Of a DNA stretch of 64,000 nucleotides, positions 7,541-17,233 are shown piece by piece. Each line of letters starts with the position of its first letter. Position 1 is the first letter of the stretch. The translations under genes were made by a program, and so were the position numbers. Below the pieces are notes generated by a model. The model searched no databases, was not told the origin of the DNA, and saw only the letters and a program-made list of their open reading frames with translations. Source of the DNA: Thalassoglobus polymorphus (GTDB lineage: Bacteria; Planctomycetota; Planctomycetia; Planctomycetales; Planctomycetaceae); the NCBI RefSeq assembly GCF_007744255.1, contig NZ_CP036267.1, forward strand, positions 5,902,001 to 5,966,000, read 5' to 3'.

Positions 7541-8875
7541 ATGAATTTCATGAACACCTCAAGCAAGGTTGTTGACCCCACAAGCAAACCCTTAGCGGGG
7601 CGGACAGCGAGCGGATCGGATGATTCGGATTCGCAGCTCTCTCCAGTTGAAAAGCTCTCCTCACACGTTGATACACCTGCGAGCGAAATCACGGGTAACC
7701 AAAAGGAAGAGTCAGCCACAGTACGCACGTCGAGTCAATCTGCCAAGAGCGATGCTGCGGAGAGTGACGAAAGTCAGTCCCGAAAAACGTTGAGGAGATT
7801 TGTCCGCTTCGAACAGCGGGAGTCTGTGGCATTGATGATTCTTGCCGGGCTGGCAGTGCTTTATACACTCTTTTTGACGCGAGCGATTGCGCTTCCTATT
7901 ACTTTCGCATTGCTCATTGCATTCACGTTGCGTCCCATTGTCCGTGCAATGAAACGGCGGAACATTCCCAACACCGTTGGGGCGTTGTTCATCGTTTTCA
8001 TATTGGTATTGTTCAGCTTAGTCACAATCTTTCGTGTACTTGAACCTGCTCAGCAATGGTCGGCGGATGCGCCTCAAAACATCAAGCTTCTCAAAGAGAA
8101 ACTTCAGCCGTTGCGAGAAAAGTTCGGCGGGATCTCCAAGTCTTCTGAAGTGATCCAAGATGCAACAAATGGCGGGACCGTCGAGCCGATCTCCGTTCAA
8201 ATCAAGCAGTCGTCGCTTTCGAGTAACTTGGCGATCATGAGTACAACAGGAAACATCATCGGTAGTATGGTGCTGGTCCTGACGTTGACGTTCTTCTTCC
8301 TGGCCTACGGAGACGACCTGACAAACAGCGCGCTCCATCTGATGTCGACTTATTCAGAGAAGAAAAGAGCGGTCGAGCTGATTCACGGTGTCGAGCGGGG
8401 AATTGCTTCTTATCTGCTCACGGTGACTGTGATTAATTTTCTGTTGGGAGTTGCCGTCGCAAGTTCGATGTTTGTTTGTGGTGTCCCAAACCCGATGCTC
8501 TGGGGATTTATGGCGTTCAGTTTTAATTATATTCCGATCCTGGGAGCTCTCGCAGGAGGAGCAATCTTGCTTGCAGTCAGCTTCCTCGCCTTCGACTCGC
8601 TGCTCTATGCGTTTGTTCCACCAATGGTCTTTCTTACGTTGACCACCCTTGAGGGGAATTTTATCACCCCATCGATCCTGGGACGGAGAATGAAACTAAA
8701 CCCGATCCTTGTTTTCCTCGCTCTGATTTTTTGGGGATGGGCCTGGGGACTCGGCGGAGCCATTCTAGCAGTCCCATTGCTCGCAATTACGAAAATAGCC
8801 TGCGAAGGTTTCGAACGAACTCTCCCGATCGCGATCATGATTGGTGACACTCGAGAACGTGGTGATCCCGAGTGA
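7541..8875 (+). CDS. AI-2E transporter family (PerM/UPF0118) permease
   Basis: 444-residue polytopic inner membrane protein. The first 90 residues are Ser/Asp-rich and soluble, which is longer than usual. Then come TM helices (near 94-112 and 115-135), a large soluble loop with amphipathic helices, and the conserved C-terminal half with PNPMLWGFMAFSFNYIPILG and FLTLTTLEGNFITPSILGRR, hallmarks of the family. Members export or take up quorum signal AI-2, act as Na+/H+ antiporters, or are uncharacterised; the substrate cannot be read here. It follows the small membrane-protein cluster on the same strand with no terminator between, so it may be part of the same stress regulon. Confidence 0.8.
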   Translation: MNFMNTSSKVVDPTSKPLAGRTASGSDDSDSQLSPVEKLSSHVDTPASEITGNQKEESATVRTSSQSAKSDAAESDESQSRKTLRRFVRFEQRESVALMILAGLAVLYTLFLTRAIALPITFALLIAFTLRPIVRAMKRRNIPNTVGALFIVFILVLFSLVTIFRVLEPAQQWSADAPQNIKLLKEKLQPLREKFGGISKSSEVIQDATNGGTVEPISVQIKQSSLSSNLAIMSTTGNIIGSMVLVLTLTFFFLAYGDDLTNSALHLMSTYSEKKRAVELIHGVERGIASYLLTVTVINFLLGVAVASSMFVCGVPNPMLWGFMAFSFNYIPILGALAGGAILLAVSFLAFDSLLYAFVPPMVFLTLTTLEGNFITPSILGRRMKLNPILVFLALIFWGWAWGLGGAILAVPLLAITKIACEGFERTLPIAIMIGDTRERGDPE

Positions 8876-8939
8876 TTGAGGTCACAACCGGTTTGGCTTG
8901 TAATGGCTCGCAATGGTTCGAAAGCCTTGGCCAGTCGGG

Positions 8940-9695
8940 TCACGCTGCCGAGCGGCTTGGTTGAGCGGAGACCAGCACGATTGAGAGTTCTATTGTGCGA
9001 TCGTCTAAGTTGCGAAGCCCGCGACGGGCACTCACGCGGACACCATATGTTTGAAGCAAACTGAATTCGACCTGAACGTCTGAGTCCGAGCTTTCACACC
9101 AGCCTTCCGGGACAGACTGGAAAGCGGGAGAGACCGGAAGGTGACAATGGCGAATACGTTCTCCTGCTAGAAAGTGGACAGAGAGAGTTCCTTCGAGCCG
9201 TTCGGTCCCGTCGATAAGTCGAAACCGTTGCCAGGATTGAAGGATTTCCTCAGCTGCTGTTTCACTTTCCTCATCGCACGCTTGCAAGTTCTCTGGCGTT
9301 TCAGAAATCGTAGGGGAAACCAACACTGGCTCTGGCTCCTGAGATTCAGAGTCGTTCACAAATGCTGCTGTTAGAGGAATTACACACAACACGATCCCAA
9401 ACATGGCTGCACTGATTCCCATGCTGAGCGGAGTTTCAAAAGAAATCAAACTGGCGGTGAACAGGCACGCCAGAATGCTCCCCAAGATTAGAGAAGCGAG
9501 AGCCCTGGGATTTTGCTTTCGACAAAAAGTGATTCCAAACACCGTTAGGACCAGAAACGGGATCGCTCCCAGGAAACTGACCGGCACGGAGGAGTCGACA
9601 ATTTTGAGGAAAACGTCTGCTAAGACGCACGCAATGAGCAGGCCCAACAGCCAGCCAGGCCAGGCAGTGAGCACTTTTTGTTCTTGAATTCGCAA
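8940..9695 (-). CDS. Hypothetical membrane protein
   Basis: About 251 residues, no family recognised. Four hydrophobic helices occupy the first 110 residues (WPGWLLGLLIACVLADVFL, VSFLGAIPFLVLTVFGI, LASLILGSILACLFTASL, MGISAAMFGIVLCVIPL), followed by a soluble domain rich in acidic residues with beta-like segments (LEGTLSVHFLAGERIRHCHL). I chose TTG 9695 because AAGGA lies five bases before it and because the frame further upstream runs through a strong terminator hairpin (9782-9828) belonging to the previous gene. The soluble part resembles no enzyme I know. Confidence 0.55.
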   Translation of the reverse strand: MRIQEQKVLTAWPGWLLGLLIACVLADVFLKIVDSSVPVSFLGAIPFLVLTVFGITFCRKQNPRALASLILGSILACLFTASLISFETPLSMGISAAMFGIVLCVIPLTAAFVNDSESQEPEPVLVSPTISETPENLQACDEESETAAEEILQSWQRFRLIDGTERLEGTLSVHFLAGERIRHCHLPVSPAFQSVPEGWCESSDSDVQVEFSLLQTYGVRVSARRGLRNLDDRTIELSIVLVSAQPSRSAA

Positions 9696-9781
9696 GGGAG
9701 TCCTTTCCCAGAAGTTTTGATGTCTCCCCGGAATATGTCGAAAAACCGAGAATAGGACAATGTCTGTTCTGAAAAGCTTGA

Positions 9782-9828
9782 AAAACGAACAGAACCGGCC
9801 ACTTTCGGTGACCGGCTCTGTTCGTTTT
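9782..9828 (-). terminator. Rho-independent terminator of the pilin-like gene
   Basis: A 21-bp stem with two mismatches around the loop TTTCG; arms AAAACGAACAGAACCGG and CCGGCTCTGTTCGTTTT. On the minus strand it is followed by GTTTTTC. It lies 41 bp beyond the stop of the 9869-10237 gene. Confidence 0.8.
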
Positions 9829-9868
9829 GCGTCGATTTGACTCGTGAATTCGAGGTCGTTCGCTCCGT

Positions 9869-10237
9869 TTACCTGGCTCGTGCTGGTGTCGGTGAAAGAT
9901 GATTTTGTTTGATGACTTCCTGAGTTGGAGGATCGCAGCTGATTGAGCATTGATTCCAGTCACATTCATCCTGTGTATCAACAAAAACCGACCCAGTCGT
10001 GATCGACTTGAATCCACAGTACCCTCCGAACCGTTTACGGGCACTGAATCCGGAGTAGCAATAACTTTGATTTAAGGAGCCAAACGCGTCTCCAACATCA
10101 TTCAATTCTTGAGTCACAGCGTGTTGCACTTCGCTGAGGCCAACAATCATTCCGATAACCAGCAAGGTTGCTATGAGAATGAGTTCCGCCGAGACGATAA
10201 AGCCGGTTTCATCGTTGAAGAGTGTCAGTAAAAGCAT
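9869..10237 (-). CDS. Flp-like small pilin/membrane protein
   Basis: 122 residues. The N-terminus MLLLTLFNDETGFIVSAELI, followed by a hydrophobic helix (LIATLLVIGMIVGL), resembles Flp/Tad class prepilins, in which a Gly-Phe or Gly-Ala junction precedes Ser/Ala-x-E (here GFIVSAE, Glu at residue 18). The rest (SYCYSGFSARKRFGGYCG, DECDWNQCSISCDPP) is Cys-rich with six Cys, suggesting an exported, disulfide-bonded tail. It occurs singly in other planctomycetes as an orphan. AGGGA precedes ATG 10237. No tad genes are nearby. The pilin assignment is inference from the N-terminus. Confidence 0.55.
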   Translation of the reverse strand: MLLLTLFNDETGFIVSAELILIATLLVIGMIVGLSEVQHAVTQELNDVGDAFGSLNQSYCYSGFSARKRFGGYCGFKSITTGSVFVDTQDECDWNQCSISCDPPTQEVIKQNHLSPTPARAR

Positions 10238-10238
10238 G

Positions 10239-11151
10239 GCATGTTTCCCTAAGTTATCTTTAAAGTGAGACAGTGAATTCAGCTCGAATCGCCAGACTCC
10301 CTGGTTGAGACCATCCTGAAGCGTCTTCGTGAGCTTGTTACAAGTCGATTAGTTTGCTCTACCGTGTGCCCGTCTAAAGCGAGATCGCGACTTCATAGAC
10401 TGAAGTCACGAAGCCGAGAGCGATAGCATTTTTGAAAGAGTGTTCGGATTCTGTCTCGTGAAGTTCAGTCTTTCCTCGACCAAAAAATTTCTTTACGGAC
10501 TTGAAAGCACGAACGTTCTCTGGTGTTTCAGAGATGAGAGATTCAGTCAGTCAGGTTGCGTTTCCAACTGACTGAATCAGCTCATCACAGGGAACTGAAG
10601 AGAGCGGGCGACCTGGGATCAGCAGGTCAGGGAACAGTGCTCTCTCAGTTGCGTTGTATTGATTACGGCCTTGGCGGCCATGTTTATCGTTACTGCTTGT
10701 GTAATCGTGGCAATACGCACAGCCCGTGCCAGTTGTAGAATTCGCACAATCGCTGTAATCGGACTTTTTCTGTAAGCGTTGTTCTACAATGGACTTACGC
10801 ATGGGTGAGCGTGTTGGAAGCGATCATTGACACATCAGAGATGGCTGAATACCGCCTGAAGGTTGAACGGAATGTCTTTATCGATGTTCAATAGTTTGAA
10901 CATCTCTTGAGCGTCAAAGTTCCCTGACGTATCGGATTCGCCGAATTGATGTTCGGGTTCTGTCTCGTTGAGTACCACGTTTCTTGAGAAGACCGTTTCT
11001 TTACGTTCACAGGCAAGCATGAATCTGCTCTTGGGAGGCTGAAGAAGAAAAGAGTCACTTCCTGATGGCTCAACTCGACCTATAGTTTTCTCGAGAGTCG
11101 AGAGAGTGTTCACGTCAGAGCAAATGGCTCGATAGAGCAGTTTTGAAAAAG
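10239..11151. other. Gene-free region with degenerate repeats
   Basis: About 900 bp with no convincing gene: the open frames here lack ribosome-binding sites and family resemblance. Fragments of the family A repeat are recognisable at 10350-10490 (GCTCTACCGTGTGCCCGT, later TTCGGATTCTGTCTCGTGAA) and near 10933-11000 (TTCGGGTTCTGTCTCG), and AGAGCAGTTTTG at 11134. It looks like a graveyard of decayed repeat copies. Confidence 0.5.
10350..10490 (-). repeat. Family A repeat, mosaic or decayed
   Basis: Starts TTTGCTCTACCGTGTGCCCG like the reverse right end of family A, followed by CGACTTCATAGACTGAAGTC and then a forward-type piece with TTCGGATTCTGTCTCGTGAA; probably two fused decayed copies. Confidence 0.4.
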
Positions 11152-11673
11152 ATGAACGAGAAAGCGAATGCGATGAAGTGTCAGAGTTGTGGTGGCCCCT
11201 TAAACGAAACAGCTGGCCGTGGACGGTTGGTCTGCACATATTGTGGAACGCTGAACGTTCCGAAAGCGGGCAGACTCTCTGCGGATCGCATCACACTGCT
11301 CGAAGAGTTCAGCGACCATCGATGCCCCAGTTGCGAGCAGCAACTCTCCAGAGCGATGGCTGACGAGGCATTCGTTGAGAGCTGTTCGAGTTGTCAGGGG
11401 ATTCTTTTCGAAAGAGACGTCTTTATGTCTGTCGCTTGGGATCGGCGAGGACAGTTTCAGGGAGCCGAAGAGACGCCGATTCCTATCGATCCAGCAGAAC
11501 TCAAAGAACGTCGTGACTGCCCGAAGTGCCAGCAGTCGATGGAAACACACCCCTATTATGGCCCCGGAAATGCAGTCATCGATTCGTGTCACCGCTGTCA
11601 TCTCGTCTGGCTCGATGTTGGCGAGCTCACCGCTATCGAGCGTGCCCCCGGCCAGCGCCAGCTTCGTAGTTGA
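11152..11673 (+). CDS. zf-TFIIB type zinc-ribbon protein
   Basis: About 173 residues with three zinc-ribbon units: CQSCGG...CTYCG (residues 10-35), CPSCEQ...CSSCQG (61-85) and CPKCQQ...CHRCHLVWLDVGEL (120-155). The last has the zf-TFIIB signature in which C-x2-C is followed by a buried W-D/E-x-GEL. Such proteins are common in planctomycetes and of unknown function, probably nucleic-acid or protein binding. ATG 11152 and ATG 11173 are both possible; family similarity begins at the second (MKCQSCG). It is convergent with the LolD gene. Confidence 0.7.
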   Translation: MNEKANAMKCQSCGGPLNETAGRGRLVCTYCGTLNVPKAGRLSADRITLLEEFSDHRCPSCEQQLSRAMADEAFVESCSSCQGILFERDVFMSVAWDRRGQFQGAEETPIPIDPAELKERRDCPKCQQSMETHPYYGPGNAVIDSCHRCHLVWLDVGELTAIERAPGQRQLRS

Positions 11674-11757
11674 TTGATTCGCTTCCAGCCTGCCGGGTTT
11701 TACCTGGCATCCGAAAGCAAATAGGAAACCGCCCCTGCGAAAATGGAAAGCTGGGTG

Positions 11758-12495
11758 CTATGCTGCTTCGTTGAGAGCTTGGATTCGGCCTTCGCTCAGG
11801 CGGACGATGCGTTGTGCCTGCTGTGCGATGTTGTCATCGTGAGTCACCATGACAATAGTCAGCTTCCGCTCATCATTGAGTTTGTGAAGCAGTGTCATGA
11901 TTTCCCCACCAGTGTGACTGTCGAGGTTACCGGTCGGTTCATCTGCCAGCAGGATGCTGGGATCACCGATCAGAGCGCGAGCGATGGCGGCTCGCTGCAT
12001 TTCTCCCCCGGAAAGTTCAGAGGGTTTGTGACTGAGCCGATGGTCGAGTCCCACCTGTTTGGTGATTTCGATGGCCTTCTCTTTGAATTCGTTTTTCCGC
12101 TTCCAGTACTCCCAGGTTGAGTGACGAATCATCAGCGGTGAGAGAACATTTTCGAGCAGCGTCAATTCTGGCAACAGGTGATAGAACTGGAAAACGAAGC
12201 CGAAAACGTGGTTGCGGAGTTGATCGCGAGTTGTCGCCGGGAGGTTGTCGATACGGTTGCCGTCCAGCCAGACTTCTCCGACGTCCGGTTCATCGAGCAG
12301 GCCGAGCAAGTGCATGAGAGTGCTCTTTCCCGAACCGGATTGCCCGACGATGGACAGGAACTCGCCACGTCCGACGTTTGCGTCCACACCTCGCAAGACA
12401 GGAACTTTGTGCTCACCTTTCAGGTAGGCTTTGTCGAGGGCTTTTGCACGCAAGTGAAGTGGTGGGGTCATGGGAAGTGTCGGCGGTTGAGACAT
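11758..12495 (-). CDS. lolD: LolD-type ABC transporter ATP-binding protein
   Basis: 245-residue ATPase of the lipoprotein-release (LolCDE/MacB) class, acting at the inner membrane with an FtsX-like permease to load lipoproteins for export to the outer membrane. It has Walker [10 protein letters not shown], the Q-loop [16 protein letters not shown] typical of LolD, signature [15 protein letters not shown], Walker [13 protein letters not shown] and H-loop VTHD. The permease gene lies directly upstream (75 bp gap, same strand), so they form an operon. Assignment to LolD rather than MacB rests on the neighbour and length. Confidence 0.85.
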   Translation of the reverse strand: MSQPPTLPMTPPLHLRAKALDKAYLKGEHKVPVLRGVDANVGRGEFLSIVGQSGSGKSTLMHLLGLLDEPDVGEVWLDGNRIDNLPATTRDQLRNHVFGFVFQFYHLLPELTLLENVLSPLMIRHSTWEYWKRKNEFKEKAIEITKQVGLDHRLSHKPSELSGGEMQRAAIARALIGDPSILLADEPTGNLDSHTGGEIMTLLHKLNDERKLTIVMVTHDDNIAQQAQRIVRLSEGRIQALNEAA

Positions 12496-12570
12496 TAGGA
12501 ACTCGTCTTGAGGGCCTCGCTGTCAAGGATCCTTTTGACAGCAAATGCGACAGTGCTATTTGTATCGAAA

Positions 12571-14277
<1,707 letters not shown>

Positions 14278-14440
14278 TCGCACTCCTTTGCGATCGGCGA
14301 CTGGCCGATTTCGCCGGAGTGTAGCGCAGATCACGACTTGAGTCGAGGCGAGATTTTAGAGCCTCTTCAGACTACTCAAGTCTTGCGTAAGTCTCTTTTG
14401 TTCCAGTGCTTACGTGATTTTTTATGTGCCTGGGTCTCTG

Positions 14441-15871
14441 TCAAAAACCGATTACGGCATAGATCAAAATTGCAAAACTGCTCGAAATTGCGATCCCACT
14501 CCACGCTGCCAGCAGAGGAAGGCTGAACTTCTGGAGGTGACCGCTTTCCATTTGTTCAGTCGGCTGTTCTACTTTTTGTAAATAACGCACCATTCCTGTG
14601 GTCGAGATCAGCAGGGACAATGCAAACAGCACCAGCTTGGTTGCTCCTGTTGGGGTTTCTGTCGAAAGCGGCAGGCTTGCTTGCCAGAGAAGAAAGTTTC
14701 CGACACCGCCCGATGTGATCGCGAGCATCGATACGCCGATCAAACCGTAAGCCAAATTGTTCTCTGTCAGCTTCCCGGAACGGATCAACTCTTCGCGGAG
14801 AGACAACAGGATGAGTGCAGCGAATTGTGTGAGTGATGAGAGCAGGAGGATGATCATCCCGAGCTCTGGAACAGTCACCAATAAAAATAACGTGAGATGC
14901 TGCGACCAGACGACGAGTCGAGCCAACCGCAGCGATGAACTCGCATCCGCCATCAGCAAGAACGATGTGTAAGCCAATCCCAGCAACGCCGGGATCTCCA
15001 AGACTTCGCAGACTCCAAGCCAGGTTCCCGGATCAGGTTGAATCAAAATTTTGTAAGTCAGCAGAAGTGCGACCTTCGAGACAACGATGAGTCCCACACG
15101 AAGTTGCAGCGAGCCGTCCTCAAACAGTTGTACAATTTGAGTGTGAAACGGAACCAATCCCGATAAAAATCCGATGCCGAGCAAAATCGAAAGGGCTGGC
15201 AAGAGCTGATATTGCTTCCAGAGAAAATCGGCAGCTGGGTGCTGATCGGTCGATCTTTGAATCAGACTCGTCAGATCCGAGAGAATCGTGGTGCTGGCTC
15301 CTGGAAGACCGTGAGGGGCTGAGCGAACAAAAGCAGCACAGGCGACCAGCCACGCCAATCCGGCAAAGAGCCAGAACCACCCGATGGTTTGCTGTCGCAG
15401 GACGGCTTCTCCCTGTTTCGTCGCCAAGGGGATCAGTGAGAGTGAGGCAAACGCAGCCCCAGCCATGAGCGTAAGCACGTCGTTCGAGACGATCAAAACT
15501 GTCGCTCCCAGCAGCAGAGAAGAGAGCGAAGAAACCGCCGGATGCGGGCTTCGGTTCTGCCAGCAGCAGGTGATTGTCGCCAGCGGCAAGATCACAAGGA
15601 TCGGCCAGCTGACGAAGTCGAATCGAAATGAAATGGAATTCAGAATCCCGCTGGCAGATTCGGGAGTGGATGTGGGGATTCGCCATTCAATGAATGCTTC
15701 GGCACTCGCATCTTGCGACCATAGGAGAACGCCGAGGATGAGCCACGTCATTGAGTGGAAGAGAGAGCAGATGGTGAGGAATCGCTTGCCTGTTTCCTCT
15801 TTTGAGCGAGAGCGAAGTTGCACAAGCGTAAGTGTGCTCAATACGTGTAGTAACACGCAGTTGGCCAACAT
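14441..15871 (-). CDS. NuoM/NuoL-like orphan membrane protein
   Basis: About 476 residues with some 13-14 hydrophobic helices. The segment SGLVPFHTQIVQLFEDGSLQ aligns with the conserved P-F-H-x-W-L-P-D-A of proton-conducting ND4/ND5/MrpD subunits, and GFLSG and SKVALLLTYKILI also fit. Key ion-path residues look altered (VQLFED in place of W-L-P-D-A), so proton pumping cannot be assumed. No other nuo or mrp gene is nearby. The start is uncertain: ATG 15871 (MLANCVLLHVLSTL) gives a compact N-terminus; the frame continues to 15961. It lies 121 bp downstream of the DegT gene and may be co-transcribed. Confidence 0.6.
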   Translation of the reverse strand: MLANCVLLHVLSTLTLVQLRSRSKEETGKRFLTICSLFHSMTWLILGVLLWSQDASAEAFIEWRIPTSTPESASGILNSISFRFDFVSWPILVILPLATITCCWQNRSPHPAVSSLSSLLLGATVLIVSNDVLTLMAGAAFASLSLIPLATKQGEAVLRQQTIGWFWLFAGLAWLVACAAFVRSAPHGLPGASTTILSDLTSLIQRSTDQHPAADFLWKQYQLLPALSILLGIGFLSGLVPFHTQIVQLFEDGSLQLRVGLIVVSKVALLLTYKILIQPDPGTWLGVCEVLEIPALLGLAYTSFLLMADASSSLRLARLVVWSQHLTLFLLVTVPELGMIILLLSSLTQFAALILLSLREELIRSGKLTENNLAYGLIGVSMLAITSGGVGNFLLWQASLPLSTETPTGATKLVLFALSLLISTTGMVRYLQKVEQPTEQMESGHLQKFSLPLLAAWSGIAISSSFAILIYAVIGF

Positions 15872-15992
15872 TTCAGAAGAAAATTGAAACACACTGACAG
15901 CTTGTCTGGGACATAACGCAAAGCGTCTTCGGCAGGGAACCGAAAACGAAACGCGAATCATAGAATGAGAACCTGTGCTCTTCTACGTCAAA

Positions 15993-17141
15993 TCAAAGGC
16001 GAATTGGGTGTGCTTTGATTTTCTCAAGGGCCTGTGAAAGTTGCTGGGCGGCGATGGCTCCCTGCAAGAGAAATGGGTGATGTAAGATCACGAGCGACTC
16101 ATGGGCTGCGTCAGCATGTTCGAGACGACCGGCTTGCCGGAATCGTCGCCGCGAATGAATCCGGTGAAGTGCCGCAAACCCCGGATCGAATGGGATTCCC
16201 TCAGCTCGCATCGCCCGACAAAACGTTTCTCGCGACAGCCCGGCAAAGGAGTCTGCATCGTACCAGAAGCCGAGTTTGTAGTAATCAGCTGTGGTCTCCG
16301 GTCGTGTTGAGAAAGGGCAAAGGCCCTGTAATTGATCCGACAAGTTGCGGATTGCAGTCACCGCTTCTAAGCGTCGTTGGTGTCGGTCTCTAAGTTGATC
16401 AAGTTGTGGTTCGAGAATCGCAGCTTGCATTTCTGACAGCGGATAAGCTTCATTCCCGCGTTGAGTATAGAGCCGAATTCGCTGAGCAATGTCATCTCGA
16501 CAGGTCAGTACGGCTCCGCCTCTTCCCGCTGAGAGAAGTTTGGAACCGCCAAAGCTGAGCACAGCGACATCTCCGAATTTGCCAACGCTTTGCTTATCAA
16601 TGCTTGCCTGGCTGGATGTCTGACAGCAGTCTTCAATGATGCTCAATCCGTGAGTCTGGGCAACTTCGCGGAGCTTCGGCATGTCGACCATTCCCCCGTG
16701 TAAATGGGAGGTCAGAATTGCTTTTGTTTGAGGAGAAATAGCCTGCTCGATTTCTGCGACATCAAGTTGCCCGTCATCTTTAGAAATGTCGACCAGAACC
16801 GGTGTTGCTCCGAGGAGGGTCACGTTGATGAAGTTCGCTTTGAAGTCGTAAGCAGCGAGGATGACTTCGTCACCGTTGCTGATTTTCAGCCCGCGTAATG
16901 CCAGTTCGACGGCTGCCGTTCCGCTGGAGGTGAGTAAAACATGCTCTGCCTGATACGCAGCTTTCAGCAGTTTGACCAGCTGAGTTGTATGCTCTGCATG
17001 ATACTTTCCCCAAGCTCCCGACGCTTGTAGTTCTGTGAAGACCTGCTGGATGGCAGCGTCTGAAATGGGCCACGCGGGTGGACCATTCGGAAGCACAGGC
17101 TCGCCGCCTGAGAGAGCAGGGATGTTAGATGGAGTAGACAC
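15993..17141 (-). CDS. DegT/DnrJ/EryC1/StrS family PLP-dependent aminotransferase
   Basis: Sugar aminotransferase or dehydratase family, normally acting on nucleotide-linked keto sugars for surface polysaccharides. It shows the family opening (ALSGGEPVLPNGPPAWPISD), TSSGTAAVELALRGL, DVxxDD-like VLVDISKDDGQLD, the ligand ILTSHLHGGMVDM, EDCCQTSSQAS and the PLP lysine in SFGGSKLLSAGRGG. No glycan cluster surrounds it. Start unclear: GTG 17141 (VSTPSNIPAL) or TTG 17177, neither with a good ribosome-binding site. It lies about 90 bp after the FtsK-like gene on the same strand. Confidence 0.8.
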   Translation of the reverse strand: MSTPSNIPALSGGEPVLPNGPPAWPISDAAIQQVFTELQASGAWGKYHAEHTTQLVKLLKAAYQAEHVLLTSSGTAAVELALRGLKISNGDEVILAAYDFKANFINVTLLGATPVLVDISKDDGQLDVAEIEQAISPQTKAILTSHLHGGMVDMPKLREVAQTHGLSIIEDCCQTSSQASIDKQSVGKFGDVAVLSFGGSKLLSAGRGGAVLTCRDDIAQRIRLYTQRGNEAYPLSEMQAAILEPQLDQLRDRHQRRLEAVTAIRNLSDQLQGLCPFSTRPETTADYYKLGFWYDADSFAGLSRETFCRAMRAEGIPFDPGFAALHRIHSRRRFRQAGRLEHADAAHESLVILHHPFLLQGAIAAQQLSQALEKIKAHPIRL

Positions 17142-17233
17142 GCAGAGGTTGTAAGCTGATCTTGCCTTCGACTTCAAGTGCGAGTCGAGAGCTTGTTGTT
17201 TCAGAATCTTTCGAGAAGTTCGAGAAGATGTTG

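Noticed and set aside
10551-10802. Minus-strand frame with a CAYCH motif resembling a haem site
   Set aside because: No signal peptide, no ribosome-binding site, and it lies among decayed repeats; the motif is likely chance.
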